From contig NZ_LMHT01000022.1 of NCBI RefSeq assembly GCF_001429025.1, positions 380,606 to 444,605 on the forward strand: a stretch of DNA of 64,000 nt, written 5' to 3'. Both the position numbers and the translations under genes were made by a program. Positions 43,137-54,059 of this stretch are shown piece after piece; the stretch's first letter is position 1; the number at the start of each line of letters is the position of its first letter. The notes beneath the pieces are model-generated. The model did not search any database. It saw only the letters and a list, made by a program, of their open reading frames with translations, and was not told the DNA's origin. The DNA is from Phenylobacterium sp. Root700 (lineage in GTDB: Bacteria; Pseudomonadota; Alphaproteobacteria; Caulobacterales; Caulobacteraceae).

Positions 43137-44639
43137 CTACCGCGCCTTCATCGTGGCCGCGCCCAGGATCGGGAGGTCCAGGGTGCGCGAGGCCGATTGC
43201 GGCGTCGGCATGCCCGGCCGCAGGAACATCCGCAGCAAACCCGCGCAGAGGGCGGTGAAGCCAGCGAACAGGAAGGCCAGCACCACCACCGGTTTCCGCA
43301 GGCTCTTGCCCTTGGTCGGCGGGATGGCGCGCTGGACGATTCGGATATTGTCGTTGGTCAGGGCGGCGATCTCCTGCGCCGCGCGGCTCTGCTCTTCCTT
43401 GACCGTGAAGTCGCGGACATTGGCCTGCATGACATCGCGGTTGAGCGAGAGCTCCTGGAACCGCGGCTCCAACTGCGCCAGGCGCAGGCGGCGCTGCATC
43501 ACTTGCTCGATCTGGCCGGCCAAGGCCGCCTGGGACTGCTTCAGGGCGCCGACCTCCGAGGTCAGCTGGATCTTCTCGGTCTGCAGCGTCTGATAGACCG
43601 GATTGACGCCGATGCGCTTAGCGCCCTCGCCCGCTGTTCGCCCTGCCGCGATCCCGGCTTCCAGTTGGGCGATCTGGGCGTCCAACTCCTGCACGGGCCT
43701 CGCGTCGGCGCGATAGCGCGACAGCAGATCTTCCCGCTGCAGCTTGAGGGTGACGAGCTTCTCGCCCGGCGCGCTGGATACGTCGCGATAGAGGCCGACC
43801 TCGCGCGCCACGGCGCCGAACTGGCCGTTCAGAGCGGCCAACCGGCCGATACGGTCCTGCAGCTGGGCGTCGGTCTGATACTTCTGCTGCTCGATCTGCG
43901 CCTGCAGCTGCGACAGCGACGTCTTCTCGGCGACGAAATCGCCGATCCGGTTGTTGGTGAGGAAGTCCTCATAGGCGCCGTCGGCCTCGGCCAGACGGCT
44001 CTCGAACAACCGACGCTGCTGCTCCAGAGCCGGAGAGCTCGGATCGAGCAGCACCGAGCGCCGATAGATCAGATATTCCTCGAGCAGGGTGTTCAGGATC
44101 AGCGCCGCGGTTTGCGGGTCCTGGTGGCTGAACCCGATCCGCACCACCGGGGTGTCCGGCGCGGTTTCGATCTTCAGACCCTGCTCGATGGAGCGGGCGG
44201 CCAGCGCCATGATCAGCTTTTTGTCGGCCGGGGAGGCCTTGGCGTACTTGGTGGCGAGCTCAGGATAGGTTCGCGACAGGCCGAGCCGCTCGATCACCCG
44301 CAGCTTGAGCTGCCCCGCGCCGAGGATCTCGGTCTCCGATTGCAGCATCTGGTCGGAATCAAGCACCGCCCCTCGCCCGGCGTCACCGGCCCGCGGCTCG
44401 TAGACATACTCCTGGCCCAGCCGCACCAGCACGCTGGAATAGGCTTCATAGCTGGTCTTCATGTTCAGCGCCGCCAGCACGCCCAGCACGAAAATCGCCA
44501 GGAATATCGCCAGCATCAGGTAGCGCTCGCGCCACAGCAGCGTCGGGAAGTCGGTCAGGGCGTAGCGCGGCCGCGCCGTCCAAAGCGAGGATGGCGCTGC
44601 ATCCTGCGTCCGTGCTGCCCAACCGCCCTGCGCGACCAT
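43137..44639 (-). CDS. hfsA: Wzc/Wzz-like chain-length determinant
   Basis: The 500-residue protein has an N-terminal TM helix (residues about 40-60), a long periplasmic coiled-coil region (LSQLQAQIEQQKYQ and LTSEVGALKQSQAALAGQIE) and a C-terminal TM helix preceded by the Wzz proline motif IPPTKGKSLRKP. It lacks a C-terminal kinase domain, and the separate HfsB gene supplies the P-loop half. Together they should control polymerisation and link to the outer-membrane HfsD. It is divergent from hfsD with an 84-nt gap that holds a CtrA-like site. Confidence 0.9.
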   Translation of the reverse strand: MVAQGGWAARTQDAAPSSLWTARPRYALTDFPTLLWRERYLMLAIFLAIFVLGVLAALNMKTSYEAYSSVLVRLGQEYVYEPRAGDAGRGAVLDSDQMLQSETEILGAGQLKLRVIERLGLSRTYPELATKYAKASPADKKLIMALAARSIEQGLKIETAPDTPVVRIGFSHQDPQTAALILNTLLEEYLIYRRSVLLDPSSPALEQQRRLFESRLAEADGAYEDFLTNNRIGDFVAEKTSLSQLQAQIEQQKYQTDAQLQDRIGRLAALNGQFGAVAREVGLYRDVSSAPGEKLVTLKLQREDLLSRYRADARPVQELDAQIAQLEAGIAAGRTAGEGAKRIGVNPVYQTLQTEKIQLTSEVGALKQSQAALAGQIEQVMQRRLRLAQLEPRFQELSLNRDVMQANVRDFTVKEEQSRAAQEIAALTNDNIRIVQRAIPPTKGKSLRKPVVVLAFLFAGFTALCAGLLRMFLRPGMPTPQSASRTLDLPILGAATMKAR

Positions 44640-44685
44640 GGAATCCCGACCAAACCAACCCTGACCGGACCCTGGGGGCCTGCGA

Positions 44686-44700
44686 TTAACACTCCGTTAC
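44686..44700. promoter_or_regulatory. CtrA-like half-matching site
   Basis: TTAA (44686-44689), seven bases, then TTAC (44697-44700) gives TTAA-N7-TTAC, which is 7 of 8 fixed bases of the CtrA consensus TTAA-N7-TTAA. It lies in the divergent hfsA/hfsD gap. Confidence 0.4.
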
Positions 44701-44723
44701 CCATTCTCCTTAACCTTTAGGCC

Positions 44724-45491
44724 ATGCTCAGAAGGCGCTCCTCCGCACCCGTGCTCGCCGCTTGCGCCGGCCTGGCCTTGGCCGGATGCGCGATGCCGTC
44801 CGCTCCGCCCATGGACGTGATGGGACGGTGGCGGGAACCCGCGCCACGCCAAGCTGCGCAAGCGTTTGGCGACATTCCCTACGCCAGCTGGAGCGACTAC
44901 GAGCCCGACTACCGGTTCTATCCCGGCGACGAGCTGGAGATTTCGCTGGCCTCGGCGCCGGAGCTCAACAAGACCGTCACGGTGCAGCCCGACGGGCGCA
45001 TATCGCTGCCGCTGATTCCCGCCGTGATGGCCGCGGACCGGACGATTCCCGAGCTTCAGGCGAGCCTGGCGCGGGCCTACTCCACCCAGCTTCTACGCCC
45101 GCAGGTCGATGTGGTCGCCAAGGCCGCGCCCCTGAAGATCTTTGTCGGCGGCGAGGTGGGCAATCCCGGGGTCATCGACCTGACCGGCGACGCCGACGCC
45201 CTGCGCGCGATCATCCAGGCTGGGGATTTCAAGACCACGGCAGATCGCAGCGCGGTCTACATCATTCGCCGGGGACCGGACGGACGCGGCATGATGCGGC
45301 GCGCCGACCTGTTCCGCGGCCTGAGGAACGCCGAGGCGGACCTGGTTCCCTTAAGGCGCTTCGATATCGTCTATGTCCCGCGCAGCGGCGTGGCCGAGGC
45401 CTCGCTGTTCGTGCAGCAGTACTTCCGGGACCTGTCGCCGATTCAATTCGGCTTCAGCTACGCGCTCGGCGCGCAGAATGTCGCTCAATAG
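44724..45491 (+). CDS. hfsD: Outer-membrane polysaccharide export lipoprotein (Wza/OPX)
   Basis: The 255-residue protein has a lipoprotein signal with lipobox LAGC at residue about 21, then a Poly_export domain (DYRFYPGDELEISLASAPEL, TVTVQPDGRISLPLI) and a SLBB domain (IFVGGEVGNPGVIDL). It lacks the C-terminal transmembrane helix of full Wza, as in short OPX proteins, so a separate outer-membrane partner may be needed. It forms the holdfast export portal. The gene stands alone on the plus strand. Confidence 0.92.
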   Translation: MLRRRSSAPVLAACAGLALAGCAMPSAPPMDVMGRWREPAPRQAAQAFGDIPYASWSDYEPDYRFYPGDELEISLASAPELNKTVTVQPDGRISLPLIPAVMAADRTIPELQASLARAYSTQLLRPQVDVVAKAAPLKIFVGGEVGNPGVIDLTGDADALRAIIQAGDFKTTADRSAVYIIRRGPDGRGMMRRADLFRGLRNAEADLVPLRRFDIVYVPRSGVAEASLFVQQYFRDLSPIQFGFSYALGAQNVAQ

Positions 45492-45518
45492 ACGCAGCGA
45501 GAGCTGATCGCGACGCGA

Positions 45519-45794
45519 TCAGCCGGTGGCCAGCCACTCGCGGGCCTGACGCTGAGCCTCGGCGACCTCGTCGGACGCCATCTCCTGGCTCAGTTCCTTG
45601 CGATAGACCTTGGCTTCCAACGAGCCGCGCATGGCGGCCAGGTTGAACAGCATGTGGGCGGACACGTAGTCGAGCGGCGCGCCGCCCTGTCCGGTCGAAT
45701 AGAGCAGCCCCATCTTGAACAGCTCGTCGCCCGAAGCATTCGGTGTCGGCAGCGGCAGCCCTTCCGCGCCTTCGTTTTCCACGCTCGTAAGCAT
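45519..45794 (-). CDS. Small Sel1-like repeat protein
   Basis: The 91-residue protein contains one Sel1 repeat (DELFKMGLLYSTGQGGAPLD, then YVSAHMLFNLAAMRGSLEA) and ends in a helical tail (EAQRQAREWLATG). Sel1 repeats form alpha/alpha solenoids that bind proteins. The gene lies directly after hfsD on the other strand, and a link to the holdfast locus is only positional. Confidence 0.8.
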   Translation of the reverse strand: MLTSVENEGAEGLPLPTPNASGDELFKMGLLYSTGQGGAPLDYVSAHMLFNLAAMRGSLEAKVYRKELSQEMASDEVAEAQRQAREWLATG

Positions 45795-46110
45795 GAGTTC
45801 GTTTCCCTAGCCCCGCTGGTCCGTCCCCATTCTGGGTTCCGATCCCGGCGTTCATGAGGGATAGAAAAGTCGATACCCACTAAACATAGGGTTAATCGCC
45901 AAAATTCAGCGTGTGCGACGGGTTCTCAATCACTATTCGCGACGCTTACTGCCTGGAAAACTCGGCATCCGGAATCCTATATTTTCCGCGCCCCAGAGCC
46001 GTGGCGAGGCGTCATGCGCCCAAGCTGACAACCTCGTTCAGGTCGAGTTCAGGCAAGGCGGATCAAATTATGTATCAACGACACTAACTGCTGAGCCTGG
46101 AGGCCTAGCC
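45795..46110. other. Intergenic stretch of about 316 nt
   Basis: No gene is seen. The region is AT-richer than average near 45885-45990 and should hold the promoters of the Sel1 gene (minus strand) and of the RcnB-like gene (plus strand). No motif is clear enough to name. Confidence 0.5.
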
Positions 46111-46668
46111 ATGAAACGCCTGATCTTAAGCCTCGCCGTCGCGGCCGCCGTCGCTGGCCCGATGGCCTTCAGCGCGACCTCGGCCCTCGCCGACGACGAC
46201 CGCGGCCGTGGTCGCGGAAACCACGAGCAACGCTGGGACCGCCATGACGGGCGCGGCGACCGCGATCGCGGCGGTCGCTGGGAGCGTGATGATCGCCGGG
46301 GCGACCGGGGTGATCGCTGGGACCGCCGGGACGACCGTCGCGACCATTGGGATCGCCGCGACGACCGCCGCAGCTACAACAACTGGGATCGCGGTCGCCA
46401 CAACGGCTATTACTACAACAACCGCTGGTACTACGGCCCGCCGCCGCAAGCCTATTACGGCAATCCCTACTATCGCCCAGGCTACGCCGCCTGGCGCCGG
46501 GGTTCGTCGCTGCCGCCCTACTACCGCGGCTATGTGGTGAACGACTACTACCGCTACCATCTGCGCCAGCCGCCGCGCGGCTATGCTTGGTACCGGGTCG
46601 GAGACGACTATCTGCTGGCCGCCATCGCCAGCGGCATCATCTTCGACATCATCGTCAACGGCTCTTAG
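46111..46668 (+). CDS. RcnB-like periplasmic protein
   Basis: The 185-residue protein has a signal peptide (LILSLAVAAAVAGPMAFSATSALA), a long stretch of Arg/Asp/His repeats (residues about 28-95: DRDRGGRWERDDRRGDRGDR and further), and a C-terminal RcnB-family part (YRYHLRQPPRGYAWYRVGDD, then YLLAAIASGIIFDIIV). RcnB in E. coli helps in nickel and cobalt balance; most alphaproteobacterial homologues are uncharacterised. The ATG follows TGGAGGC. A strong terminator follows. Confidence 0.88.
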   Translation: MKRLILSLAVAAAVAGPMAFSATSALADDDRGRGRGNHEQRWDRHDGRGDRDRGGRWERDDRRGDRGDRWDRRDDRRDHWDRRDDRRSYNNWDRGRHNGYYYNNRWYYGPPPQAYYGNPYYRPGYAAWRRGSSLPPYYRGYVVNDYYRYHLRQPPRGYAWYRVGDDYLLAAIASGIIFDIIVNGS

Positions 46669-46680
46669 CCGCCCGAATGA

Positions 46681-46711
46681 AAACGCCCCGGAGGTCTCCT
46701 CCGGGGCGTTT
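46681..46711. terminator. Bidirectional terminator
   Basis: AAACGCCCCGGAGG (46681-46694) and CCTCCGGGGCGTTT (46698-46711) form a perfect 14-bp stem with a 3-nt loop. It serves both the RcnB-like gene and the convergent gatB. Confidence 0.9.
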
Positions 46712-46716
46712 GACTA

Positions 46717-48210
<1,494 letters not shown>

Positions 48211-48328
48211 GCCGCGTTCCTAGCGCCCCTGGCGGCGGAGCGGAAGTCGGACGCGTGAAATCCCTTGCACGACGCGCGGAACAGGGGCTGAAATCCGCGC
48301 CTTAATTAGGGGATTAGGAAACACCCAG

Positions 48329-48634
48329 ATGAACAAGCTGCTCACCGCAGGCCTCATTGGCCTGTCGCTCTCCCTTGGCGCGCTCACGGCTCCGGCCTTC
48401 GCCGAGACTCCCGCCGCCGCCGTCTCGGCCGGGGACACCCCGATCGCCGACATCGCCGCCACGCCGGAAGGCAAGGCCGCGCTGGACAAGAACCTGCCGG
48501 GCATCACCAGCCATGAGGCCTACGACCAGTTCAAGGGCATGACCCTGAAGCAAGTCCAGCCGATGAGCCAAGGCGCGATCACCGACGATCAGATCAAGGC
48601 CCTGCAAGCCGATCTGGACAAGCTGAAGAAGTAA
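48329..48634 (+). CDS. Small exported hypothetical protein
   Basis: The 101-residue protein has a clear signal peptide (LLTAGLIGLSLSLGALTAPAFA) and a short mature helical part (EGKAALDKNLPGITSHEAYD, then ALQADLDKLKK). It is Ala/Asp/Lys-rich with no recognised family. It is followed by a good terminator, so it is a single-gene unit. Confidence 0.78.
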   Translation: MNKLLTAGLIGLSLSLGALTAPAFAETPAAAVSAGDTPIADIAATPEGKAALDKNLPGITSHEAYDQFKGMTLKQVQPMSQGAITDDQIKALQADLDKLKK

Positions 48635-48656
48635 GTTCGACCTTGGTCGAAGCGAG

Positions 48657-48684
48657 AGCCCCGTCCTCACCGGCGGGGCTTTTT
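48657..48684 (+). terminator. Rho-independent terminator
   Basis: AGCCCCG (48657-48663) and CGGGGCT (48674-48680) form a 7-bp stem followed by TTTT. Confidence 0.85.
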
Positions 48685-48803
48685 GCTGCACGCCTTCGAA
48701 GGCTCGGCGGCAACCTGGACCAGGGCGCAGGCGTTTAATCGCCAAGGCCGGTCCCGACGCAACGGACGCCGGGGCGTCCGCGCCCCCGAAAGAGGCAGGT
48801 CCG

Positions 48804-49736
48804 ATGAGACAGGCCGGCGCTATCCCCACCACCCTATTCCTCCTGACCTCAGCCGTCGGCTGGTTGTTGGCCTATCTGACCTATCTCGGCGCCGGTCCGA
48901 CGCCCGCGCTCTGGGTCGCAGGCCTGTTCCTGGCGCTCGCCCTGCTGGTGGGCGCGGCCGTCAAGGTCGCCCGCCAGTGGGAGCGCGCCGTGGTCCTGCG
49001 GCTGGGCCGCTTCCAGACCCTGCGGGGTCCGGGCCTGTTCTTCATCGTGCCGCTGATCGACACCATCGCCTACTGGATCGACATCCGGGTGATCACCTCG
49101 ACCTTCAAGGCCGAGAAGACCCTGACCAAGGACACCGTCCCGGTCGACGTTGACGCGGTGCTGTTCTGGAAGGTGGTCGATCCGAAGAAGGCGGCGCTCG
49201 ACGTCGAGGACTTCAGCAACGCCATCGCCTGGGCCTCGCAGACCGCCCTGCGCGACGTGATCGGCAAGACCATGCTGGCCGACATGCTGGAGGGCCGCGA
49301 AAAGATCAGCCGCGAGCTGGGCCGGATCATCGAGGCCCGTAGCCAGCCCTGGGGCGTCGAGGTCATCTCGGTCGAACTGAAGGACGTGCTGATCCCGGCC
49401 TCGCTGGAGGACGCCATGTCGATGCAGGCCCAGGCCGAGCGCGAACGGCAGGCGCGGGTCATCCTGGGCGATTCCGAACGTCAGGTGGCCGCGAAATTCA
49501 AGGAAGCCGCACTGACCTACACCGACGATCCCGTCGCCTTCCATCTGCGGGCGATGAACATGCTTTATGAGGGGCTGAAGCAGAACTCGACCATCGTGAT
49601 CGTGCCGTCGAGCGCGGTCGAGACGATGAACCTGGGCGGCCTGGCCGGGACCACGGCCTTGGGACTGCAACTGGCCAAGGGCCGCGAGCACAAGCCAGCC
49701 CCTGCACGGCCGGCGGCGATCCGGCCGGCGGCCTGA
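48804..49736 (+). CDS. Slipin/stomatin (SPFH) family protein
   Basis: The 310-residue protein has two TM helices near the N-terminus (residues about 8-55) and an SPFH domain (ERAVVLRLGRFQTLRGPGLF, then IDIRVITSTFKAEKTLTKDT, DVDAVLFWKVVDPKKAALDV), with a helical tail (QAQAERERQARVILGDSERQ). Slipins organise membrane domains, often together with NfeD-like proteins, which are not seen here. It is followed closely by a small gene that may form an operon with it. Confidence 0.92.
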   Translation: MRQAGAIPTTLFLLTSAVGWLLAYLTYLGAGPTPALWVAGLFLALALLVGAAVKVARQWERAVVLRLGRFQTLRGPGLFFIVPLIDTIAYWIDIRVITSTFKAEKTLTKDTVPVDVDAVLFWKVVDPKKAALDVEDFSNAIAWASQTALRDVIGKTMLADMLEGREKISRELGRIIEARSQPWGVEVISVELKDVLIPASLEDAMSMQAQAERERQARVILGDSERQVAAKFKEAALTYTDDPVAFHLRAMNMLYEGLKQNSTIVIVPSSAVETMNLGGLAGTTALGLQLAKGREHKPAPARPAAIRPAA

Positions 49737-49760
49737 GCCAACCGCTAGATGGAGCGCGCC

Positions 49761-50090
49761 ATGAACGTGTTCATTCTGTTCGCGGGCAGCGGGCCGGTGG
49801 TGATCCTCACCTCCCACGCCTCGATCGAAGACCCTGCCCTGCTGGAGAAATTAGCCGCCAAGGGCGTCGACAAGTTCCTCGCCTATAGCGTCCCGTCGGC
49901 CCTGGCCAAGGCACGCTATGGCATGCACTTCGACATCGTGGCGCGCGGCCTCTCCGAAACCGACGACCTGCGGGTGTTGGATTTCGACGGCGCGCGGGCC
50001 TTCCGGCTGTTCGCCTTCAAGGAAATGACCGGCCCGTTCGTCTACGAGGCCGCGACGCCGCCCCGTGTGGGATCGCTGGCGACAGCATAG
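49761..50090 (+). CDS. Hypothetical protein downstream of slipin
   Basis: The 109-residue protein (MNVFILFAGSGPVVILTSHA at its start) is soluble with an alpha/beta look (DLRVLDFDGARAFRLFAFKE). The ATG at 49761 is preceded by ATGGAGC, and an earlier ATG at 49749 would add four residues. It starts 24 nt after the slipin gene and is probably cotranscribed. No family is recognised. Confidence 0.75.
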   Translation: MNVFILFAGSGPVVILTSHASIEDPALLEKLAAKGVDKFLAYSVPSALAKARYGMHFDIVARGLSETDDLRVLDFDGARAFRLFAFKEMTGPFVYEAATPPRVGSLATA

Positions 50091-50093
50091 TTG

Positions 50094-50121
50094 GAAGCCC
50101 TCCCCGGTCAGGGAGGGCTTC
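50094..50121. terminator. Hairpin between convergent genes
   Basis: GAAGCCCTCCC (50094-50104) pairs perfectly with GGGAGGGCTTC (50111-50121) between the small gene and the convergent gatA. It lacks a long T-tract. Confidence 0.7.
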
Positions 50122-50129
50122 TCAACGAT

Positions 50130-51602
50130 CTACCACCACTTGGCGGGCTTGGCCTTGAAGTCGGCGGCCTTCTCGATGGCGCCGCCGAGCGAGAACAGGG
50201 TCCCCTCGTCCAGCGCCTTGCCGATCAGCTGCAGGCCAAGCGGCAGGCCGTTCACATCGACGCCGGCGGGGATGCTCATGCCGGGCAGGCCCGCCAGGTT
50301 CACCGTCACCGTGAAGATGTCGTTCAGGTACATGGCCACCGGGTCGTCGGCGTTCTCGCCCAGGCCGAACGCCGCGGACGGCGCGGTGGGGGTGAGCAGC
50401 GCGTCGACCTTCTCGAAGGCCTGGTCGAAGTCGTCGGCGATGCGGCGGCGGACCTTCAGCGCCTTCAGATAGTAGGCGTCGTAATAGCCGGCCGAGAGCA
50501 CGTAGGTGCCGATCAGGATGCGGCGCTTCACCTCGGGGCCGAAACCGGCGGCGCGGGTGTTCTCGTAGGTCTCGGTGAGGTTGGCGCCCTCTTCGCGCAG
50601 GCCAAACCGCATGCCGTCATAGCGGGCCAGGTTCGAGGACGCCTCGGCCGGGGCCACGATGTAGTAGGCTGGCAGCGCGTATTTGGTGTGCGGCAGGGAG
50701 ACCTCGACGATCTCGCAGCCGGCGTCCTTGAGCCAGGCGATGCCCTGCTCCCAGAGCTTCTCGATCTCGGCCGGCATGCCGTCGACCCGGTATTCCTTCG
50801 GAATGCCGACCCGCAGGCCCTTGACCGACTTGCCGACGAAGCTCGGGAAGTCCGGCACGTCGATGTCGAGGCTGGTCGAGTCCTTGGCGTCGTGGCCGGA
50901 CATCGACTTCAGCAGGATGGCGGCGTCCTCGACGGTCTTGGCGATCGGGCCGGCCTGGTCGAGCGACGAGGCGAAGGCGACGACGCCCCAGCGCGAGCAA
51001 CGGCCGTAGGTCGGCTTGATGCCCACGGTGCCGGTGAAAGCGGCAGGCTGGCGGATCGAACCGCCGGTGTCGGTCGCCGTGGCGCCCAGGCAGAGGTCAG
51101 CGGCCACCGAGGCGGCCGAACCGCCGGACGAGCCGCCCGGGGTCAGCTTGGCGTTGGAGCCTTCCGAGCGCCACGGATTGATCACCGGACCGAAGGCCGA
51201 AGTCTCGTTGGACGAGCCCATGGCGAATTCGTCGAGGTTCAGCTTGCCCAGCATCACCGCCCCGTCGCGCCACAGATTGGCGGTGACGGTCGACTCATAG
51301 GTCGGAATGAAGTTGCCCAGGATGTTCGAGCAGGCCGTGGAGCGGACGCCCTCGGTGCAGAACAGGTCCTTGATGCCCAGCGGCGCGCCGTCCAGCGCGC
51401 CGGCCTCGCCCTTGGCGCGGCGGGCGTCGGAGGCCTTGGCCATCTCGATGGCCTTTTCCGGCGTTTCGAGCACGAAGGCGTTCAGCGGCTTGGCGGCCGC
51501 GACGGCCTCGACGTGGGCCTGGGTCAGTTCCTGCGAGGAGAACGACTTGTCGGCCAGCCCGTCGAGGGCGGCCTTCAGCGTAAGCTTGGTGAGCGAGGTC
51601 AT
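50130..51602 (-). CDS. gatA: Asp/Glu-tRNA amidotransferase subunit A
   Basis: The 490-residue protein is an amidase-signature enzyme with the catalytic Lys in [11 protein letters not shown], the [15 protein letters not shown] serine motif and [13 protein letters not shown]. It releases ammonia from Gln or Asn for GatB. The start is 1 nt after the gatC stop, so the two form a gatCA operon. The hairpin at 50094-50121 lies past the 3' end. Confidence 0.97.
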   Translation of the reverse strand: MTSLTKLTLKAALDGLADKSFSSQELTQAHVEAVAAAKPLNAFVLETPEKAIEMAKASDARRAKGEAGALDGAPLGIKDLFCTEGVRSTACSNILGNFIPTYESTVTANLWRDGAVMLGKLNLDEFAMGSSNETSAFGPVINPWRSEGSNAKLTPGGSSGGSAASVAADLCLGATATDTGGSIRQPAAFTGTVGIKPTYGRCSRWGVVAFASSLDQAGPIAKTVEDAAILLKSMSGHDAKDSTSLDIDVPDFPSFVGKSVKGLRVGIPKEYRVDGMPAEIEKLWEQGIAWLKDAGCEIVEVSLPHTKYALPAYYIVAPAEASSNLARYDGMRFGLREEGANLTETYENTRAAGFGPEVKRRILIGTYVLSAGYYDAYYLKALKVRRRIADDFDQAFEKVDALLTPTAPSAAFGLGENADDPVAMYLNDIFTVTVNLAGLPGMSIPAGVDVNGLPLGLQLIGKALDEGTLFSLGGAIEKAADFKAKPAKWW

Positions 51603-51603
51603 A

Positions 51604-51891
51604 CTATTCCACCACCTTGGGAACGACGAAGAAGCCGTCCACGGTCTTGGGCGCGTTGGAGAGCACCTTGGAGGCGTCGCCGCCCTCGGTGACCACGTCC
51701 TCGCGCATCGGCGCAGGCATGTGCACCGCCGAGGTCATCGGCTCGACACCGTCGGTGTCGACTTCGCTCAGTTGTTCGATCCAGGTCATGATGCCGTTCA
51801 GCTCGCTCGCGAGCTGTTCCAGCTTCTCCTCGGGCTCGGCGATCCGCGCGAGCCTCGCGACCTTACGGACGGTCGCGGCGTCGATGGCCAT
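51604..51891 (-). CDS. gatC: Asp/Glu-tRNA amidotransferase subunit C
   Basis: The 95-residue protein ([20 protein letters not shown], then [20 protein letters not shown]) matches GatC, which binds across GatA and GatB and stabilises the complex. It is directly upstream of gatA. It is divergent from ruvX with a gap of about 78 nt. Confidence 0.95.
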   Translation of the reverse strand: MAIDAATVRKVARLARIAEPEEKLEQLASELNGIMTWIEQLSEVDTDGVEPMTSAVHMPAPMREDVVTEGGDASKVLSNAPKTVDGFFVVPKVVE

Positions 51892-51969
51892 GGGGCCCTC
51901 CTAATGGTTCGAGGGAGGGGTTAGCCGTGTGGGCCTCCCTTTGACAAGCGATGACCGCTATTGAGAGCC

Positions 51970-52443
51970 ATGGCCGTTGTCGAACTGACTGAAATTCCCG
52001 CCCTGATTCCCCGCTATTCAGCCCTGATCGGCCTCGATCTGGGCGAGAAGACCATTGGCGTGGCGGTGTCCGACACCACCCGCATGGTGGCCAGCCCCTT
52101 GGAGCTGATCCGCAAGACCAAGTTCACCCAGGAGGCCAACCGGCTGTTCTCGCTGATCGACGGGCGCGAGGTCGGCGCCATTGTCATCGGCCTGCCGATC
52201 AATATGGACGGCACCGAGGGCGTCCGTTGCCAGTCCAACCGCGCCTTCGCCCGCAACCTGCTGCGGCTGCGCGAGATCCCGATCGCCTTCTGGGACGAGC
52301 GGATGTCGACCATGGCGGTGAACCGCTTCCTGATCGACCAATTGGACGCCAGCCGCGCAAAACGGGCCGGTCTGGTGGACCAGATGGCGGCCGCCTGGAT
52401 CCTGCAGGGCGCGCTGGAACGCCTGCGATCTGTGGGTGAATGA
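51970..52443 (+). CDS. ruvX: Holliday junction resolvase-like RuvX (YqgF)
   Basis: The 157-residue protein has the RNase H-like motifs IGLDLGEKTIGVAVSD, VIGLPINMDGTEG and WDERMSTMAVNRF. It is thought to act in 16S rRNA processing, and it has also been called a resolvase. The ATG at 51970 is preferred over a TTG at 51961. It is followed by pyrB after 48 nt. Confidence 0.95.
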   Translation: MAVVELTEIPALIPRYSALIGLDLGEKTIGVAVSDTTRMVASPLELIRKTKFTQEANRLFSLIDGREVGAIVIGLPINMDGTEGVRCQSNRAFARNLLRLREIPIAFWDERMSTMAVNRFLIDQLDASRAKRAGLVDQMAAAWILQGALERLRSVGE

Positions 52444-52491
52444 GCGGCAACGCTTGGCGCCTCCCGCCAGGAGGCCTAAGACGCCGCTTTA

Positions 52492-53469
52492 ATGAGCGCA
52501 GCACCCACCGGTCTGAACGAGGTCCTTTCGAGGACCTTCCCCTTCCCGAAGCGTCACTTCCTGTCCGTGGTCGATCTCAACCCTGTTGAGGTTTCCGGAT
52601 TGCTGGATCTGGCCGACAGCTTCGTGTCCCTCAACAGGCAACATTCGAAAAAGCTCGACCTGCTCAAGGGTCGAACTTTGATGAACCTGTTCTTCGAGAA
52701 CTCGACGCGAACCCAAAGCTCGTTCGAGCTGGCCGGCAAGCGGCTGGGCGCCGACGTGGTCAATATGAGCCCGCGCTCGTCCTCGATCTCCAAGGGCGAG
52801 ACCCTGATCGACACGGCGGTCACGCTGAACGCGATGCAGCCCGACCTGCTGGTCGTGCGGCATTCGTCCTCGGGGGCGGCTTCGCTGCTGTCGCAGAAGG
52901 TCACCTGCTCGGTGATCAACGCCGGCGACGGCCAGCACGAGCATCCAACCCAGGCGCTACTGGACATGCTGTCCATGCGCCGCGCCTTCGGCCGGATCGC
53001 CGGCCTGAAGATCGCGATCTGCGGCGACGTGCTGCACAGCCGGGTGGCGCGCTCGAACGTCGGGCTGTTGCAGATGATGGGCGCGGACGTGCGCCTGGTC
53101 GGCCCGCCGACCCTGATGCCCACCGACGCCGACCGTTGGGGCGTCGATGTCTATCACGACATGCGCAAGGGCATCGCCGGCTGCGACGTGGTGATGATGC
53201 TGCGCCTGCAGCTTGAGCGCATGGACGGGGTCATGGCCCCCTCGCAGCGCGAGTATTTCCGCTTCTACGGCCTGGACCGCGAGAAGCTGGCCTTCGCCTC
53301 CGACAATGTCCGGGTCATGCACCCCGGCCCGATGAACCGTGGGGTCGAGATCGACTCCGACGTCGCCGACGATCTCGCCGTCTCGCTGATCCAGGATCAG
53401 GTGGAGATGGGCGTGGCCGCGCGCATGGCGGTGCTGGCCTCGCTCGCGGCGCGCCTGGACAACGACTGA
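52492..53469 (+). CDS. pyrB: Aspartate carbamoyltransferase catalytic subunit
   Basis: The 325-residue enzyme makes carbamoyl-aspartate in pyrimidine synthesis. Motifs are [13 protein letters not shown] (carbamoyl phosphate site), [15 protein letters not shown] and [13 protein letters not shown]. It shares its TGA with the ATG of the next gene and is followed one gene later by a dihydroorotase-like protein lacking catalytic residues. In several bacteria such a protein is a structural partner of aspartate carbamoyltransferase, so PyrB is probably active only in that complex. Confidence 0.97.
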   Translation: MSAAPTGLNEVLSRTFPFPKRHFLSVVDLNPVEVSGLLDLADSFVSLNRQHSKKLDLLKGRTLMNLFFENSTRTQSSFELAGKRLGADVVNMSPRSSSISKGETLIDTAVTLNAMQPDLLVVRHSSSGAASLLSQKVTCSVINAGDGQHEHPTQALLDMLSMRRAFGRIAGLKIAICGDVLHSRVARSNVGLLQMMGADVRLVGPPTLMPTDADRWGVDVYHDMRKGIAGCDVVMMLRLQLERMDGVMAPSQREYFRFYGLDREKLAFASDNVRVMHPGPMNRGVEIDSDVADDLAVSLIQDQVEMGVAARMAVLASLAARLDND

Positions 53470-54059
53470 TGAGCGCCATCGCCTCCGTCTGCGTGTTCTG
53501 CGGGGCGAGCCCCGGCGGAGACCCTGTCTATCGCGCCGCCGCCGAGGCCATGGGGCGGCAGATCGCCGAACGAGGCATGCGGCTGATCTATGGCGGGGCC
53601 AAGGTCGGGTTGATGGGCGCGGTCGCCGATGCGGCGCTGGACGCTGGAGCCGAGGTGATCGGGGTCCTGCCCCACGCCCTGAGCGACAAGGAAATCGCTC
53701 ATACCGGCCTCACCCGCCTTGAGATCGTCGGCTCGATGCACGAGCGCAAGGCGCGGATGGCCGAACTTTCGGACGCCTTCATCGCCCTGCCCGGCGGCGC
53801 CGGCACCCTGGAGGAGATCTTCGAGATCTGGACCTGGGGCCAGCTCGGCTTCCACGCCAAGCCGGCCGGGTTCCTGAACGTGCGCGGTTACTATGACGGC
53901 CTGCGCGGCTTTGTGGACCATGCGGTCGGCGAGGCGTTCCTGAGGGCCCCGCACCGCGACATGCTGATTTTCCGCGAGGACTGCGTGGAGATGCTGGACG
54001 CGCTAGGCGCCTACGTCCCGCCCGTCGTCGAAAAATGGATCGGACGCCCAGAACTATGA
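53469..54059 (+). CDS. LOG-family (TIGR00730) nucleotide phosphoribohydrolase-like protein
   Basis: The 196-residue protein has the LOG motif [12 protein letters not shown] (residues about 107-118), with [14 protein letters not shown] and [14 protein letters not shown] upstream. Members cleave cytokinin or AMP-type nucleoside monophosphates. It sits between pyrB and the dihydroorotase-like gene with one-base and ATGA overlaps, so all three form one operon. Confidence 0.93.
   Translation: MSAIASVCVFCGASPGGDPVYRAAAEAMGRQIAERGMRLIYGGAKVGLMGAVADAALDAGAEVIGVLPHALSDKEIAHTGLTRLEIVGSMHERKARMAELSDAFIALPGGAGTLEEIFEIWTWGQLGFHAKPAGFLNVRGYYDGLRGFVDHAVGEAFLRAPHRDMLIFREDCVEMLDALGAYVPPVVEKWIGRPEL

Noticed and set aside
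48258..48285. GGAAC upstream of the small exported protein at 48329
   Set aside because: The base pattern after a 16-18-nt spacer is CTTA rather than CGTT, so it does not match.
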